The notes under the pieces were generated by a model. The model ran no database searches. It worked only from the letters and a program-made list of their open reading frames with translations, and was not told where the DNA came from. Positions 61,655 through 64,000 of a stretch of 64,000 bases of DNA are shown here, piece by piece. A program made the position numbers and the translations under genes. Origin of the DNA: Actinomadura physcomitrii (GTDB lineage: Bacteria; Actinomycetota; Actinomycetes; Streptosporangiales; Streptosporangiaceae); assembly GCF_008923205.2 (NCBI RefSeq), contig NZ_WBMS02000013.1:124001-188000 (forward strand), read 5' to 3'. Numbering within the stretch: position 1 is the first letter of the stretch; the number at the start of each line of letters is the position of its first letter.

Positions 61655-62275
61655 TCAGGGGGCGGGGGTGAGTCCGTGCAGGGTTATATCGGCGAGTGCG
61701 GCGGCGGCGGTGAGTAGGTCGTCGGTGCCGAGTGGGCCGCCGTCGGCGTGCTATTGGTTCATCAGGGCGCTGATCGGGCCCATGACGGCCAGGAAGTACA
61801 GGCGTTTGGGGGCGCGGGGGATGCGGCCGGCGGTCATGAGGTTGTTCAGGCAGGGCGCCAGGGCCGTGTACATCGGCGCGGCGTACTGTTCTTGCAGGTA
61901 GTTGGCGCGGGGTGAGTTCTGGGTGTTCTCCAGGACCAGGACCCGGTTCAGACCGGGGTCCAGGGCGATCTCGCGGTAGAAGCGCCGGACCAGGGCGGTG
62001 AGGCGTTTGGCGTCGTCGTCGAAGTCGGTGTCCAGGACGTCGGTGAGCCGCTCGCGCATCCGCTCCAGCGCGTACCCGCCCGCGGCCTCCCAGAACTCGG
62101 CCTTGGATCCGTAGCGGTCGTTGATGAAGTTGTGGCTGACGTCCAGTCGTTTGGCCAGCAGCCTGGTCGAGGTGGCGTCGTAGCCGAGTTCGGCGAATGC
62201 CGCCAGGCCTTGGCGCAGGATGTCTGTTTCCTGCCCGCCTGCCGTTCGCGCCCTCACCGCGTCCACTGTAGCCAC
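61655..62275 (-). pseudogene. TetR-family regulator with in-frame TAG
   Basis: From ATG 62275: ILRQGLAAFAELGYDATSTR, then LLAKRLDVSHNFINDRYGSK is a normal TetR HTH, followed by a C-terminal ligand domain to MGPISALMNQ. A TAG at 61751-61753 stops the frame; read through, it goes on with HADGGPLGTDDLLTAAAALA, then DITLHGLTPAP and TGA at 61655. So one nonsense change (CAG to TAG would do) removed about 31 residues. The 174-aa product may still bind DNA. Lies next to IS debris. Confidence 0.75.
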
Positions 62276-62464
62276 CAGGGGTGGTGATGGCCGTACTCGG
62301 CCCGGCCCTTGACGGCGGCCGGGATGAGATTAATCTGGCACCTGCCAGATTAAAGGAAGGGTTCTTTACAACTCGCCTGATGTGCTCGGCCTCGCGCACG
62401 GACGCATCGCGTCGGGGGACGGCGGCGACACCGGCAGCCCACTGCACAGAGCGGACCCCACCCC

Positions 62465-64000
62465 ATGCGCCTGAACCGGATGCGCCCGAAGCATTATCAC
62501 GCCGAGGCGGCTCCCCGGCACCGCAAGTCTCGGCTACGGCGGCTCGGCGGCCGGGGCGAGGCGGGTGCGGCAGGGCCGCCGCGGCCGGCCTTGACCCGGC
62601 GGGTGTTTGGGGGTCGGCGGCGGGCGTTCCTGCTGCCGCTGGCCGGAGCGACCGTGCTGGCCCTGGTGCTGGTGGTGAGCGTCTACCGGGTCGCTAGCGC
62701 GTTCGGTCTGGGCTGCGCCGGGGGCTCGCCGTCGCTGACCTTGAACGTGGCGGCCGATCCGGCCATCGCGCCGATCGTGGCGCGGGCCGCGCGCCGCGCC
62801 ACCTCAGGGCACGCCAAGGCGGCCGGGAGTTGCCTGCGGATCCGGGTGCGGACCGCCCAGTCCGCCGACATCGCCGAACTGCTGGCCGGGCAGGCGGTGC
62901 CCAGACTCGGCACGGTCCGCCCCGACGTGTGGATCCCCGACACCGACCTGTGGACGGCCTTGATCCCGGCCGCTCAGCGCTCGGCGCTGATCCCCTCCGG
63001 TACGCGCATCGCCAGCACACCGCTGGTGGCGGCGCTGCCGCGGCGGCTGGCCGGCCGCACCGCGGGCCAGGAGTTCCTCGCCGTCCCCTCCTGGAAGACC
63101 ATGCTGAAGGGCGCGGCCACCCAGACCGCCCCGCCGGGCTCACCGGCGTCCTCACCGGTGCAGGTGCAGATACCCGACCCCACCCGCACCGGCGCCGGGA
63201 TCACCGCGCTGACGGTCGCCGCCACCCTCACCGGCAACGACCCGGCCCAGCGCGCCCAGTTCAGTGGCATCGCACGGGCGCTGCGCGAACACCAGGCGCC
63301 CACCGTGAACGACGCGCTCACCGGGAACCACCGCGACCCCACCTTCATCCTGGCCCCCGAGCAGGCCGTGTACGTCCACAACCGCGACGTCCCCACCGAC
63401 CCGCAGGTCGCCGTGCAGCCCGTCGAGGGAACCTTGACCATGGACTACCCCGTCCTTCGCGTCACCCGCCCCGGCCGCCGCCCGCTGGCCCCCCAACAGT
63501 TGGACGCGCTGCACAACCGGCACCTGGACCAACGACGCGCGGCGGCCGGGCTGCTGGAACGCGCACTGGCCTCACAGCAGACCCGCCGCGACATCCTGTC
63601 CAGCGGATTCCGCACCCCCGACGGGCAGGCCCCCGCGAGCTTCGATGCCCTCATCGGCATCAGCCCCCAATCCCCCCAGCTCCTGCCCGCCCCGCCGCCC
63701 GACCAGGTCGCACAGATCCTGCAGGCGTGGGCGCAACTGTCACTGGGAATCCGGCTGCTGGCCGTGGTCGACATCTCCGGCTCCATGAACCAGCACATCG
63801 CTTCCCGTACCAGCCGCCTGGAGGCGACCACGGCGGCCATGCAACAGAGCCTGGCCCTGTTCTCCGACGACTCTGAGGTCGGCCTCTGGGAGTTTTCCAC
63901 CGACCTGGACGGCCACCGGCCCTGGAAACAGCTGATCGACGTCGGCCCCCTGAGCCAGCGATTCGGATCGGTCACCCGCCGCCAGCTCGGCCTGACCGCC
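62465..64000 (+). CDS. Substrate-binding / VWA-domain membrane protein (C-terminus outside window)
   Basis: 512 codons are visible. Arg-rich cytosolic N-terminus, one membrane helix (AFLLPLAGATVLALVLVVSV), a periplasmic-binding-protein-like domain (LTLNVAADPAIAPIVARAAR; RPDVWIPDTDLWTALIP) and the start of a von Willebrand A domain with MIDAS motif DISGSMNQH. This pairing of an extracellular solute-binding domain with VWA is known from actinobacterial envelope proteins; function unclear. The preceding 62276-62464 should hold the promoter shared with the TetR gene. Confidence 0.85.
   Translation, partial: MRLNRMRPKHYHAEAAPRHRKSRLRRLGGRGEAGAAGPPRPALTRRVFGGRRRAFLLPLAGATVLALVLVVSVYRVASAFGLGCAGGSPSLTLNVAADPAIAPIVARAARRATSGHAKAAGSCLRIRVRTAQSADIAELLAGQAVPRLGTVRPDVWIPDTDLWTALIPAAQRSALIPSGTRIASTPLVAALPRRLAGRTAGQEFLAVPSWKTMLKGAATQTAPPGSPASSPVQVQIPDPTRTGAGITALTVAATLTGNDPAQRAQFSGIARALREHQAPTVNDALTGNHRDPTFILAPEQAVYVHNRDVPTDPQVAVQPVEGTLTMDYPVLRVTRPGRRPLAPQQLDALHNRHLDQRRAAAGLLERALASQQTRRDILSSGFRTPDGQAPASFDALIGISPQSPQLLPAPPPDQVAQILQAWAQLSLGIRLLAVVDISGSMNQHIASRTSRLEATTAAMQQSLALFSDDSEVGLWEFSTDLDGHRPWKQLIDVGPLSQRFGSVTRRQLGLTA

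Noticed and set aside
5521..64000. Second copy of the tRNA-Pro 3' end (attR)
   Set aside because: Read by eye, no convincing repeat of the T-arm/acceptor segment was found; not reported as a feature.
1..64000. CRISPR arrays, rRNA genes, other tRNAs
   Set aside because: No regularly spaced repeats or rRNA-like sequence seen; only one cloverleaf could be drawn.

Overview
The window is high-G+C actinobacterial DNA, most like a Streptosporangiales/Thermomonosporaceae-type genome (tentative). Supporting signs are GTG/TTG starts, DUF5753/DUF397 gene pairs, a c-di-AMP riboswitch in front of a cell-wall CHAP hydrolase, and an SCO6880-type conjugation cluster. Layout: (1) 1-5.4 kb is ordinary chromosome: a GT2 glycosyltransferase (cut by the window edge), a riboswitch-controlled CHAP hydrolase, an ANTAR-PAS-SpoIIE phosphatase and a class-A beta-lactamase-fold serine hydrolase. 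(2) 5.4-5.5 kb is a tRNA-Pro(GGG) gene. (3) From 5.6 kb to at least 48.7 kb is an integrative conjugative element (ICE). A tyrosine integrase, a ribbon-helix-helix protein and an excisionase-like protein abut the tRNA. A VirB-like transfer operon follows on the plus strand (9.7-17.5 kb). Relaxase, accessory mobilization protein, a primase and a SpdB/DUF2637-like protein lie on the minus strand (41-48.7 kb). I found no second copy of the tRNA 3' end, so the right boundary is unknown and may lie outside the window.

Within the ICE, 17.6-23 kb holds a DUF4913-like gene and two interleaved families of duplicated small proteins of unknown function. 23-31.7 kb is a cargo region: a phosphotransferase, a GRDP-like protein, several very small coupled genes with a shared aromatic FPGW-type motif, XRE regulators, a 2'-5' RNA ligase-like protein, an intact IS5-family element, and an RsbW-like ATPase next to a DUF5753/DUF397 pair.

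31.9-40.2 kb is the most interesting part. It has a 1641-aa protein with an N-terminal PD-(D/E)XK-like nuclease, a P-loop (STAND/NACHT-like) ATPase and a long helical C-terminus, in visibly lower-G+C DNA. Beside it lie a membrane-anchored PIN nuclease with a winged-helix tail, an RNase-H-fold protein and a membrane-anchored helical-repeat protein. I interpret this as an ICE-borne candidate anti-phage island, by architecture only.

From 49.4 to 64 kb the ICE character is lost. Two paralogous TrmB/LuxR-type regulators bracket an MFS exporter and an S9 peptidase in one apparent operon, followed by a stand-alone domain from large BTAD regulators. Then come an enoyl-CoA hydratase, a CoA-transferase, an amidohydrolase, a patch of IS debris (IS5-like copy joined to an IS256-family end), a TetR gene interrupted by an in-frame TAG, and the start of a substrate-binding/VWA protein cut by the window end. 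Several genes carry frameshifts or nonsense codons (18.0, 24.5, 40.3, 57.0, 60.3 and 61.7 kb). These are either decay or assembly error and are listed separately.
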